A stretch of 64,000 nucleotides of DNA from Cloeon dipterum. Lineage: Eukaryota; Arthropoda; Insecta; Ephemeroptera; Baetidae. The position numbers and the translations under genes were made by a program. Location: NCBI RefSeq assembly GCF_949628265.1, contig NC_088790.1, positions 558,001 to 622,000 of the forward strand, written 5' to 3'. Position 1 is the first letter of the stretch. The number at the start of each line of letters is the position of its first letter. This document shows positions 1-8,914 of this stretch, piece by piece. Under the pieces are notes generated by a model, which did no database searches, was not told where the DNA came from, and saw only the letters and a program-made list of their open reading frames with translations.

Positions 1-124
1 TATCGATTCCCGTTATTAGAACCAACCAAACTTTCGAAGATTGATGGAATACCAAGAATGTTTGACCAAAACTATCGATTCCCGTGATTAGAACAGACCA
101 ATCTTTCGAATATTGATGGAATAC
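1..124. repeat. 72-bp satellite, left flank of the large insertion
   Basis: These are monomers of the same 72-bp satellite that fills the right half of the window, recognisable by the conserved ATCGAT and TTCGAA cores and the AAGAATGTTTGACC block. The array stops at base 124 in the middle of a monomer, and the same monomer resumes in register at 29,344. This shows that everything between is an insertion into the satellite. Confidence 0.95.
120..124. repeat. Target-site duplication AATAC (left copy)
   Basis: AATAC lies directly before the LTR end TGTCAG. An identical AATAC follows the other LTR at 29,344-29,348. A 5-bp duplication is typical of LTR-element integration. Both copies are satellite sequence, so the duplication is supported by the known empty-site monomer. 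Confidence 0.9.
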
Positions 125-566
125 TGTCAGCGACGCGGGGCAGGGCCGCCGAATGGGCGCAGTCGGCCCTGCCGGCGCGCCTTCTCCCTATCACGAGGTC
201 AGAGTTTGTTCTTCTGTGGCCAAAGTAGACTTTACAGGGTGCAGGGTGGACAAGAAGGGAAAATGCCCAGTTACTATACCATACCAGTTTATTGTAGTTG
301 GCGGCGACAGTACACGGCGTGGCTACCCAGAGGGATTAACGGGGGAGCTAGAGAGTTACCCTCTTGCTCGCGTGCCGTCAGGAGAGCGAATGCGTTGGTG
401 CGAGCGGGTCGTGTGCTCGTGAGGGGGAGGTTCTTGCGTTGCCTTTATTGATACCTGAGTTTCTCCCTCCGCTCTCCCCTGTGGGCGCCCGAAAGTTCAC
501 GTCAATACATATCGGTGCGGAACAATTATTAATGCGATCGTAATATCGTCAGGTAAAACCCTGACA
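125..566 (-). repeat. 3' LTR of the large gag-only element
   Basis: This is a 442-bp direct repeat of 28,902-29,343. It begins TGTCAG and ends CTGACA, so the ends are inverted repeats of six bases. By eye the two LTRs differ at three positions: one G/A near the start and a TT/CG pair in the middle. On the minus strand it contains AATAAA at 444-449, a plausible polyadenylation signal. Long apparent plus-strand ORFs here (from about 113 to 451) are a by-product of the GC-rich LTR. Confidence 0.92.
444..449 (-). promoter_or_regulatory. AATAAA polyadenylation signal in LTR
   Basis: TTTATT on the plus strand reads AATAAA on the minus strand, the transcription direction of the element. The same signal is at 29,221-29,226 in the other LTR. 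It supports the minus orientation. Confidence 0.5.
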
Positions 567-2345
567 TCTCATTGGGGTTTGGTTTTTTGTTTTCTTTTTT
601 TTTTTCTCAACCTTAATTCTAACATTTGATTTATTTCCCGTGTTTACATTTTTATTTCGGACATAATTGTGTATTCATGTGTTTGTGTTGTTTGTGTGCC
701 CTCATTACTTCAGTTTAATCTAATTTTTCTTTCAAATCTTAACTAAGTATGTATCAATGTGTAGATGTGTGTATGTGTGTGTCTTAGGTGTCTAACTTTC
801 ACTTTCGGAGATTTATATTAAACGTTAATTGTAATTAAATGGTAGAACACCTTCTACACCTCCAACCAGCAAAGAAAAAAATTGGCAAATTAGAGTTCGA
901 AATTTACAAAACAATTTAAATAAAATGTGGAGCGCATGAAAAGATGAAAAAATTCTAGAGGAAAAGTGACAGGTAAATTATTTGCTCTCAACCAAGTGAG
1001 GTAAGTGGGAATTATCGGTCTTGAACGTTTAAGACAGCTGCATGTAGGAGCATAGTTGTTGGTTGCAAGCAAATCTTGGGGCGATGCTAGATGATTCTGT
1101 GGTCGTGAGTGATATATTATAACGGCGGCCGGATCTTCCAAGCCCTGAGGACTGAATGATGATTGGTGTGATGTTCCATGTGTGTAATCACACACGCTGC
1201 TGTAATCAGTTGACGAAGTTTTTTCCAGGATTTATCAAACTTCCTCGTTCTGAGTCAAATAGAGAGCAATTCTTCACAAATCAAATTACCACTATAAATG
1301 TTTAAAGTAATGAATTGGTTGGATGGTTTCTTTTTTTTTCTTGTTAATGAATCGCGATTTGAAATAAAGAAGAAAAGAAAATACTCCGATAGCAAAATGT
1401 TAATGTGGAATAAATTTAACGCTTAATGTGATATAATGTAACTTAATAAATTAAAGTATGCTAAGATCTGGCAAATGAATATCTATCTTAAATTTAAGTA
1501 AAATTAATAAGGAAACGATATTCGCGTTGTGTCCCTTGATTGCCTAATCTGAACAAAACAAAGAAAACTTCTTGTACACGTTTGAAAGGCTGTCCGTTTT
1601 GTTACCTTGGAAAGTGAAAAAAAATTACTTATATCTAATTTGGACAACCGTTCGCTAAGATAGAATGAAAATGAATACAATTCTTCGTCGTTAAATTAAA
1701 GAAATATACCGAACATAATAATATAACACTCGCGTCCGTTGCACTATGAGTAAATGTCATTGTTTTGGTTATAGCACTGCACAACACTTGTTTGTTTGTC
1801 ATCTTTTCTAAAATGTCGTACTGTCTGGGTCCATTTGTTGCAAATGTTCGTTTCGTTATGGATATATCTGCACTTGCTGACCGAACGTACGGTGCTACTA
1901 GGTGCACTCGAATGTTTGCTGCAGGTGATAGATAGGGTCGCATTGTTGTGGAATGGCAGAGTCACAATAGTCTTTGGCTGGAAGGTTCCTTGATTTTCCA
2001 GGGGTCATCTGTTTCAGGTACCACTTCAAAACGGACCGGGCGCGCTTGTTAAAGTTGTGGCTTCTTTGATTTTCCAGGGGTCTGCTTTTTCGTGTGCCAC
2101 ACACTTATGGTCAATTCCAGAGTTTCGTTTAGGAGTTACTCTCTGTGACTGCTTCTTCGGGTTATGTGCCCATAAGTGGAATATAGGTACAGTGGAAAGT
2201 ATTTACAGGAAATGGCACTAAATGTACGTTACTTTGTTTGTCTGTGAACTTAAAAAAAACTTCTCACTGCTGGTGCCTTAAAATTCAAAATTTCAATTCC
2301 ATCGTGAGAATAAGATGAAAAATTATATTATAAACAAATCGGAAA
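567..2345. other. Non-coding interior of the large LTR element (3' side)
   Basis: This is AT-rich sequence with no ORF above about 100 codons and no recognisable protein. On the minus strand a purine-rich run (mostly A with a few G) lies at about 585-607, some 20 bases from the LTR. It could serve as a polypurine tract but is not directly adjacent. A short GT-rich stretch is present near 760-785. I see no gene. Confidence 0.6.
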
Positions 2346-2349
2346 ATAA
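2346..2349. repeat. Target-site duplication ATAA of the gypsy element (left)
   Basis: ATAA precedes the LTR end TGTCAC, and the same four bases follow the other LTR at 10,168-10,171. Four-base duplications are common for Ty3/gypsy integrases. The motif is short and AT-rich, so the duplication is persuasive only together with the exact LTR ends. Confidence 0.75.
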
Positions 2350-3600
2350 TGTCACAACACCTAATGTGCTGATAATAATGTTTGTAGGATGCCAGTTAAT
2401 TTTTGGAAAAATTAACAAAATTTATTTATTCAAAAAAATCTGCGTCAGAATTAAACTAATCATTAATTATGACTCTAATTACTCTAAACCAAAGGTCGCT
2501 AAGGTTCTTCCCTGCCCTTCAAGAAAAATAGACTAAGTTAGGAATATCGCAAAAAATGACACACGGAATTTAATGGAATTAAGGTCGCTGATTATTATTA
2601 TTAACCGGAAAAACAACAATCTTTCTGAAAATCAGAACAATAGAAATTTGGCGTTTGTTGAGTGTTTGTCTGTTGTTTTTAATCGAGCGAATTCACATTA
2701 AAAAAAATGGAAGTTGTTAGTGGGGAAATTACAAATATAGAAATGCGATGAAAAAGATATCTCGACGCGCAACACTAAAAGGAGTACTCATCACACTTCC
2801 TCTTCTCGGGTGTTGGCGCGGTGGCTGCTCCGTCTACGTAGCTGCCGCTCGTTCTGAAAGAAATCCTCAAAGTTGTCGATGCTGCCGCTCTCTCCAGGCT
2901 GGTGTTGTCCACCGGGTGACCATGGGTTCGGCAAAGGTCACGGCGCGCGCGGGTGACGTGTGCGCGCGGCCGCCGATATGACGCCTCGGTTGGGCTCCGC
3001 GTGGACCAGGGACTCCTGACAGGGACTGGCCACGAGGGACACCTACAGGGTGGTGGACGAGGGAACATCAGAATGGCTCTTTGAAATTATTGTGGTGCCC
3101 GAAGCAACCACTGGCGGAAGCCCAAAAGGAGAATCCCAAAAGTTGGAAAAGCAAATGTTTACTTACAATTCCTGATTTTGGAGTGAATTTAACGTCGAAT
3201 CCGAAATCGTATGATTTCGTGGTCTGCAATGAGAGACGCACCCTGCTCAGGTGACGTGCGCTCTCGTCGGTGAATTTGGGCCATCTGATTTATTGTTCCC
3301 TGACCTACCGTGGGTTAGCTCAGGCTAACCCCCCTGCGGCACCTATCGAAGGTGGAGAAATTGGGAGGGCGAAGCAGCTGGTCGCTGTGCTGTCGCACTC
3401 GTGCTGCACACAAGTTCGCTTTTGCACAGTTTTTCACATAATCACTTCACTTGCACAAATACAAAAACACAAGCAATAATCAAAGAAGAGAGGGAAAGAT
3501 AGGAAAGATATTTTTACAAAAATAAAAATAAATCAGTCATTTTACACAATTTACGTGTTTGCCAATTTTGCTATTGCCTTTATTACAAGTGATTGTAACA
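2350..3600 (-). repeat. 3' LTR of the gypsy element
   Basis: This 1,251-bp repeat matches 8,915-10,167. Visible differences are T/A near 2,468, T/A near 3,296, and an A-run of eight versus ten near 2,700. On the minus strand it starts TGTTACAATC next to the polypurine tract. The duplicated short ORFs inside (2,748-2,981 plus, 2,775-3,068 minus) occur in both LTRs and are not regarded as genes. Confidence 0.97.
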
Positions 3601-3611
3601 TCTCCCCCCAC
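3601..3611 (-). promoter_or_regulatory. Polypurine tract of the gypsy element
   Basis: On the minus strand this reads GTGGGGGGAGA and ends exactly where the 3' LTR begins (TGTTACA). Polypurine tracts in this position prime plus-strand DNA synthesis in LTR retrotransposons. The perfect abutment confirms both the element orientation and the LTR boundary. Confidence 0.9.
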
Positions 3612-3671
3612 GGAAAAAAATTTTATGAAAGAAAATTTTCCTTCTGAAAACTAACTGACGTAAAAAATTTA

Positions 3672-5534
3672 TCACGTGGTTGGAAATTTTTTCAAGTCTT
3701 TAACGTCGTAATCACCAATCCGTTTATTCGCATCATCTGCCAATGTGAACATGTTTTGCGCTTTTTGAGCAACAATAGTGAATGGACCGACAAATGTGGG
3801 TACTAACTTGGCAGAAATACCAGCACCTTTGTTTGAGAGCACAAAATTCCTCCTCATTACTTTATCACCAACTTTAATATCAAGGGGCCTGCGACGCAGA
3901 TTATAATGCCGGGCGCTCCGTTCGTTAGCCGCCGCCATACGTTGCTTAACCAGGTCAAAAATTTTGAGTAGTTTGGGAAAGCGTTTAGCGTACTTTTGAA
4001 CAGGATCAATTTCCGGCTGATCGTCATTAGTGTCGTCTGGCGCGTGATTATTGATAACAGAAGGCTGACGGCCGTATGCCATAAAGAAAGGAGAAAGTTG
4101 AGTCGTCTCATGCACACTACTATTAATCGCAAAGGAAATCTGGGGAAGGAAAACATCCCAATCCTTTTGATTTTCATTAACATGACAACGAATTATCGTT
4201 TCAAACGTCCTGTGACAACGCTCAACAGGATTTGCCTGACTATGGTGTTTTGGTGTGAACTGTAACTCTACGTTAAATCTTTTAGCAAAATTTTTAAAAA
4301 GCTCGCTTTTAAAAATTTGCGCATTGTCTTGCACAAGCAACTGCGGGGCACCGTGAGTGTAAAATAACCTCTCTAGCGCGTTGCAAACACTTTTTGCAGT
4401 GGCGTCTCTTAGAGTTTCTAACACAACTAACTTGGTGAAAAAATCAATGACCGACAGTACATACGCTTGGCCTCGCACACTTCGCGGAAAAGGTCCAACT
4501 AAATCAATACAAACCACCTGCCAGGGTCGCTGCACAGTGCGCGACGCAAGAAAACCCGCCGGTGCGGACTGGTTAGGCTTTTGCATTAAACAGTTGCGAC
4601 ACTTTGAAATGTAACGCGAAATATCGGAGCGCATTTTTGGCCAGTAATAGTACTCGGACACGCGTTTGAAAGTTTTGAGAAAACCGAAGTGGCCCGCTTC
4701 CGGCGCATCGTGGCATTGCTGCATCACTTTGTCACGTTGCTCCTTAGGAACGACCTCTCGGTAGCTTGACTCTTCCCACGGGAGCCAGCTTTTCACGATC
4801 TTAAACAATTTCCCGTTCGCGACCTTAAAAAGGGGGAATTTTTCCGGCTGTCTAGTTACTTTGTCCTTCAAGTCTAAATACCACGGATCATTCACGCGCT
4901 TGCTCAATGTGCGCGGACCGGCGCGAATAACTGCTGAGAAAGAACGAGACAACAAATCGGGGACGACATTAAGTTTCCCTGGCTTGTGGAAAACCTCGAA
5001 ATTATATTTGTCTAACTTGAAAATCCAGTTAGCGAGTCTTCCTTTGGGATCTTTAATGTCGTGCAAATACCGAAGTGGACGATTGTCGGTATACAACAGA
5101 AATTTGTTGTACGCCAAGTAGCCTTCTAAACGTTCTATGGCCCAAATGATAGCTAATGCCTCTAAATGAATGGTCGGGTATTTTTGTTCCGCTGCCGTCA
5201 GAACGCGGCTGACAAAGAAAATTGGGTGCTCTTGCCCGTCCTCAAAAATTTGAGTCAGCACACCAGAAATGCCGACATTTGACGCGTCAGTTGACAAAAT
5301 AAAACGTCGAGAAAAATCCGGGAGTCGCACGACTGGGTCACGAATAAGCGCCTCTTTGATCGCAATAAACGCGTTTTCCTGCTCGTCCCCCCAATCAAAT
5401 GGTATTTTTTTCCGCGTCAATCGCGTAAGCGGCTCAACGATAGTGCTGAAATCACTAATCAACCGCCGGTAGTAAGATATAGCACCGAGGAACATTTTAA
5501 CCTCCTTCACGTTTGATGGCTTCTTAAGCTGCAT
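3672..5534 (-). CDS. pol: Gypsy Pol, C-terminal part: RNase H and integrase
   Basis: This is the 620-residue 3' part of pol, carrying the RT connection, RNase H and integrase that inserts element cDNA. Residues 1-45 are the end of the reverse transcriptase region. RNase H shows the TDAS motif (D83), E125 and D150 in YTDN. Integrase has an HHCC zinc domain (H275, H282, C312, C315) and catalytic D344, D403 and E438. The second Asp lies in a QDNA context instead of the common TDNG/SDNG. The C-terminal end has a GPF-type module near residue 575. The ATG at its start is internal to pol: the frame is open a few codons further upstream and joins the preceding ORF only across a one-base frame change. 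No chromodomain or envelope gene follows. Confidence 0.95.
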   Translation of the reverse strand: MQLKKPSNVKEVKMFLGAISYYRRLISDFSTIVEPLTRLTRKKIPFDWGDEQENAFIAIKEALIRDPVVRLPDFSRRFILSTDASNVGISGVLTQIFEDGQEHPIFFVSRVLTAAEQKYPTIHLEALAIIWAIERLEGYLAYNKFLLYTDNRPLRYLHDIKDPKGRLANWIFKLDKYNFEVFHKPGKLNVVPDLLSRSFSAVIRAGPRTLSKRVNDPWYLDLKDKVTRQPEKFPLFKVANGKLFKIVKSWLPWEESSYREVVPKEQRDKVMQQCHDAPEAGHFGFLKTFKRVSEYYYWPKMRSDISRYISKCRNCLMQKPNQSAPAGFLASRTVQRPWQVVCIDLVGPFPRSVRGQAYVLSVIDFFTKLVVLETLRDATAKSVCNALERLFYTHGAPQLLVQDNAQIFKSELFKNFAKRFNVELQFTPKHHSQANPVERCHRTFETIIRCHVNENQKDWDVFLPQISFAINSSVHETTQLSPFFMAYGRQPSVINNHAPDDTNDDQPEIDPVQKYAKRFPKLLKIFDLVKQRMAAANERSARHYNLRRRPLDIKVGDKVMRRNFVLSNKGAGISAKLVPTFVGPFTIVAQKAQNMFTLADDANKRIGDYDVKDLKKFPTT

Positions 5535-5562
5535 TAACGCGCTTATCTTACCAGGGATTTAC
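5535..5562 (-). other. Frame break inside gypsy pol
   Basis: The upstream pol frame ends in TAA at 5,543-5,545, while the downstream frame is open from just before this point and continues without interruption to 3,672. Reverse transcriptase and RNase H are one continuous protein in all known Ty3/gypsy elements. A single-base insertion or deletion explains the switch. A sequencing or assembly error is equally possible from one sequence. Confidence 0.8.
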
Positions 5563-6955
5563 CATTTTCAAGGATGGAACCGAGTATCTTGATGGAATCG
5601 CGCAAAAATTTGCACTTTTCCCAGTTTGGCACTAAATTCGCTTCTAACAAGAGACGGAAAAATTCAGTCAACACTGTGAAATGCAATTCAAGAGTAGGCG
5701 TGCCAATTATCACGTCGTCGACATACGCGCGCAAATATTGCTTAATCCACGAGCCTTCAATAATGCTGTCAAAGACACGCATGAAGCCGGGTCCGCTATT
5801 AACCGCACCGAAAGGAATCACACGAAATTGTAACTGACCTCTACCTGGTACAAAAAATGCGGTTTTGGGTTTGCTCGCGTCGTCGAGTGGCACCTGCCAA
5901 TAACTCTTGGCAAAATCAACCGTGGAGATGAATTTAAAATCTCCTAAATCGTCTAATATTGTGGTCATAATCGGGATCGCATACGCGTCTTCTACTGTAA
6001 CTTTATTAACGGCGCGCATATCTACAACGAAACGAGGCTCTTTTTGGCCCTTCTCATCTCGCACAAAGAACACAGGTGATAGCCACGGACTTTTTGCTTT
6101 TTCTATTACGCCGAGTGTAAGCAATTTATCTACGGTCTCATGCATCATTTTTAGCTGCGGCGGAGGAATGTAACGTTGTTTGCATTTAACAGGGAGCGCG
6201 TCACCTGTGTCAATGGTATGCTGCGATTTTACTTGACCTAACCCAAGAGGGAATTTGTTCTTCGCCTCCTCGACAATGGTATTCAAAACATTTCTCTGCT
6301 CGTCATTCAGAATATTTCCATCAGAATGCGCCAAAGCTATTTTTGGGCTGGAAATTGCACATATTTTACTCGCCGACAAGTGCCAAGTGCCCTTGGCCAC
6401 GTCAGGAATAAAACCAGTGAATTTCCAAAAATCAAGTCCCAAAATTAACGATTGCTCAATATCAGGAACTACCAGAATGGGAACGAGAAAAGTTTTATTG
6501 TCGACTGTAATTGGGAGATCAATTTCGCCTTTCACGTCATTACAAGAATTGTCCGCTAATTCTACTCGCTTTACGCGGCAGTTTTCGACTCGCAAAGCTA
6601 ATTTTTCAATCAGATGCATACCGGGCTTGCCTAAAATACACCTCGAAGAGCCGCTGTCGAGCAATCCGCTGATTTGCTCGCCTAGCACGCTCACTAGCAA
6701 AAACAAGCGGTCATCATCTTTGTTCTCTGTAAATGTGTTTGAACTGTCCGTAAAGTCTCGCACACAATTGACTTTAACGGATTCTATTTTAGCCTTCAAA
6801 GAATTCGCAATGCGATCTAATTTCTTTTTCACTGTGTCTGTTCGGATTTTGTTCAAATGGCGCGTCCAATCCTGTCCCGCGCGACTACATATTTTTCGCG
6901 CGTGCTCGGCTGCTGTGTGCGACTGCCGGCACGGCCCGTCTACGGGTTTTTTGAC
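5543..6955 (-). CDS. pol: Gypsy Pol, N-terminal part: protease and reverse transcriptase (reached by -1 frameshift)
   Basis: This frame is open from just inside the end of gag, with no ATG at its start, so it should be read by -1 frameshifting from gag. An aspartic protease carries a DSGS catalytic motif about 100 residues in (encoded near 6,655). Reverse transcriptase follows with the fingers/palm motif VDFAKSYWQVPL and the catalytic YVDD near 5,720. The frame ends at a TAA (5,543-5,545), just after the palm/thumb boundary. The next part of pol lies in another frame a few bases later, so this stop is best explained by a one-base indel at about 5,545-5,560 rather than by a natural gene end. 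It is known that all domains are made as one Gag-Pol polyprotein in this family. Confidence 0.93.
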   Translation of the reverse strand, partial: VKKPVDGPCRQSHTAAEHARKICSRAGQDWTRHLNKIRTDTVKKKLDRIANSLKAKIESVKVNCVRDFTDSSNTFTENKDDDRLFLLVSVLGEQISGLLDSGSSRCILGKPGMHLIEKLALRVENCRVKRVELADNSCNDVKGEIDLPITVDNKTFLVPILVVPDIEQSLILGLDFWKFTGFIPDVAKGTWHLSASKICAISSPKIALAHSDGNILNDEQRNVLNTIVEEAKNKFPLGLGQVKSQHTIDTGDALPVKCKQRYIPPPQLKMMHETVDKLLTLGVIEKAKSPWLSPVFFVRDEKGQKEPRFVVDMRAVNKVTVEDAYAIPIMTTILDDLGDFKFISTVDFAKSYWQVPLDDASKPKTAFFVPGRGQLQFRVIPFGAVNSGPGFMRVFDSIIEGSWIKQYLRAYVDDVIIGTPTLELHFTVLTEFFRLLLEANLVPNWEKCKFLRDSIKILGSILENGKSLVR

Positions 6956-8490
6956 TTAGTACATTTTGAACTAGTGCAGGATTTTTGAGTTACGCCTTTT
7001 TGACCGCAACCCCAGCAGAAGAAATCAGTTTGCTTTTCTTTGCAGCTCTTGAATGAATGACCCGGTTTATCGCAATTCCAACACTTGAAACGATATCGCG
7101 GCTTGTCCTGCGAAGTGGGCATGTTTTGTTGTGGAACCGCAACTTGCACCGAATCAGTCTTTTTCGCGCCTCCGTCTCCCTTCCCTTTGTCCTCGTCCTG
7201 TCTGTCCTTCTTGCCCTTGTTTCCGCGCTTGTTCGCATGCACGCTACTAGCTTTGGCCGCGTTTTTCTCGCGCTTTTGCACGGGGTCTTTGTAGACCAAA
7301 CTCGGTAAAGCTGGATTGTCCGGCGCGGCTGGGTCACGGTAGTCGTCCACTTGCCCCTGAACCACTTCGAAATCTAATCCCGCAGTTATTAATGCATCTA
7401 ACGATATAATCTCGCGCAATGGAATTTGTCTCGTTGTCTCTGGATTCAGCCTCGCTTTAATGAATTCGAGTTTTTCGCTCTCGGTCGGCGCGCTCGCGAG
7501 TAGATTGAAAGAATGTGTCATCTCGGCGACGTACAGATTCAGTCGCTCATGTCTACCCTGTGTACGCAAACGAAGCTGGTTCCAAAGCCGGTCGTCAAAA
7601 CGCGCGGGTTTGAAGTTTCGCAGGAAATCAGGTTCAAACTCTGCCCAGGAGGACCACTTTAATTTGTTCGTAATGAACCAGACGCGCGCGGAGTCCTCAA
7701 AAAGGCCGTGAGCACTGCGCCAAAAATCGTGCTCAGTGAGGTTACTTTCGTCTCTTTTTAAATGGACTTCACGCAGAAATTCAGCAAAGGACAATTTTGA
7801 ATGGGGCTCACCACTGAATTTCAAATTCCAGTTGGTGACAGGAATGATCTTACCGCTGTAACGAGGGTTCAAAATTGGGTTACGAGTCGGGTTCGCGGTT
7901 GCATTTTGTGCAATCGTCTGCACTTGATCAAGCGCGAGCGTGCCGCTGCCGCTAGCCGCCTGCCCTGGCTCTACCGCCAAGTCGACTAACTCGTCGCCTA
8001 AATCAGCCATCGTTTTGTCCAAGTCACCAAATAGTGACTCGACCTCGTCATCATTGGATTCTAGTTGGACCGGAACACCTTGAAGAGTGCTCAAAATCGC
8101 GGCTAAATGTCGGAATTGCTGCTGTTGGCGTTCGGCACAGCTCTCGGCGTGCTCTGTCGGCATCAAACGCGAAATCAACGCATACAAATACGCGACAATC
8201 GCCCGAATTTTCCGCGCCTCACTGGGATTTTTCGCAGCTGCCACCTGCGCCGCGCGCGGTCGCAACTCAATTATCTCGGCAATCGAAAATGTCAGAATCT
8301 GAACTGCGGTGTCCAGATCTGTAATTTTCGGTTTCTCCTTTCCGCCGTTGGCAAAAAGTGAATGCTCAGATTTGAGCTCGTCTCGCAGGGCTGTTAAGGT
8401 TTTGCCCTCTTTTTGGATCGAAAGTTGGTCGCACTCGAAATGCACAAACTTCTCCTCGAGTCGCGAGAACTCTATCTTTTGACTCTCCAT
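6940..8490 (-). CDS. gag: Gypsy Gag polyprotein
   Basis: This is a 516-residue nucleocapsid/capsid precursor that would assemble the virus-like particle and package RNA. A helical capsid-like region occupies roughly residues 215-370, with the retrotransposon-gag pattern of an aromatic-rich FLREV...DFWRSAHGLF...ARVWF segment. A lysine-rich linker follows. Near the C-terminus are a regular CCHC zinc knuckle (residues 470-483) and a second degenerate one (492-505) in which the His position is Val (codon GTA). The stop TAG at 6,940-6,942 lies two codons after the slippery heptamer, so most translation ends here and a minority enters pol. The ATG at 8,490 follows a 424-base leader and is the first in this long frame. 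Confidence 0.93.
   Translation of the reverse strand: MESQKIEFSRLEEKFVHFECDQLSIQKEGKTLTALRDELKSEHSLFANGGKEKPKITDLDTAVQILTFSIAEIIELRPRAAQVAAAKNPSEARKIRAIVAYLYALISRLMPTEHAESCAERQQQQFRHLAAILSTLQGVPVQLESNDDEVESLFGDLDKTMADLGDELVDLAVEPGQAASGSGTLALDQVQTIAQNATANPTRNPILNPRYSGKIIPVTNWNLKFSGEPHSKLSFAEFLREVHLKRDESNLTEHDFWRSAHGLFEDSARVWFITNKLKWSSWAEFEPDFLRNFKPARFDDRLWNQLRLRTQGRHERLNLYVAEMTHSFNLLASAPTESEKLEFIKARLNPETTRQIPLREIISLDALITAGLDFEVVQGQVDDYRDPAAPDNPALPSLVYKDPVQKREKNAAKASSVHANKRGNKGKKDRQDEDKGKGDGGAKKTDSVQVAVPQQNMPTSQDKPRYRFKCWNCDKPGHSFKSCKEKQTDFFCWGCGQKGVTQKSCTSSKCTKSKNP
6946..6952 (-). promoter_or_regulatory. -1 ribosomal frameshift heptamer A AAA AAC
   Basis: On the minus strand the gag frame reads TCA AAA AAC CCG TAG. 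The heptamer A AAA AAC is in the X XXY YYZ phase, two codons before the gag stop. A -1 slip continues in precisely the protease/reverse transcriptase frame. Directly after it, CCCG and CGGG can pair around a four-base loop, and a second GCCG/CGGC pairing follows, so a stimulatory structure is possible. The site matches the canonical retroviral type. Confidence 0.85.
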
Positions 8491-8900
8491 CTTAATCTAC
8501 TGATTTTAATTTTCTCTGTGCAAAAATCAACAATCTGATAGAAAAATTCAAAAGAAATCTAATTGCAATCTAAATTACAATCAACAAATTAGCAGCAATA
8601 AATCTTTATTACCACCTACAAGCAAAGTAAAATTAACCGCGTCCAGTTAACCAACAACGCTCGCCTTCAAAAAATTTCACGCGTGCAGAGTATGCCTACA
8701 GCTCTCTCCCGCACTCAAACTTTACGCCTAGATGCAACAAGAATCGACAACTATCAATCGGCACACGCTCGTGTGTGTGTGGGGTATCGGCCTTGTCGTG
8801 AAAACTACGTACGGAGGAATTATTGGAGTGAAGCTAGAAATTCCTCTTGAGGAATTTATTTTCAAAGTGTATGTGTCTGCGTAATTTGGAGGGTATAATT
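8491..8900 (-). other. Gypsy 5' untranslated leader
   Basis: This is about 410 bases between the primer-binding site and the gag start. There is no ORF of note. By position it should contain the packaging signal of the element, but I cannot point to a specific structure. Confidence 0.6.
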
Positions 8901-8914
8901 GGGTAGGGATGCCA
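8901..8914 (-). promoter_or_regulatory. Primer-binding site of the gypsy element
   Basis: Immediately after the 5' LTR, the minus strand reads TGGCATCCCTACCC. TGG is the complement of a tRNA 3' CCA end, as expected. I could not match the remainder to a specific insect tRNA from memory, so the primer is left unassigned. Confidence 0.7.

Noticed and set aside
113-451. ORFs of 89-139 codons in the outer LTRs
   Set aside because: They are GC-rich chance ORFs in the 442-bp LTRs, with two frames open at once.
2748-3068. ORFs of 77 and 97 codons repeated at 9,315-9,635
   Set aside because: They lie inside both LTRs of the gypsy element, overlap each other on opposite strands, and resemble no protein.
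3601-3671. Envelope gene in the gypsy element
   Set aside because: Only 71 bases lie between the integrase stop and the 3' LTR, so there is no room.
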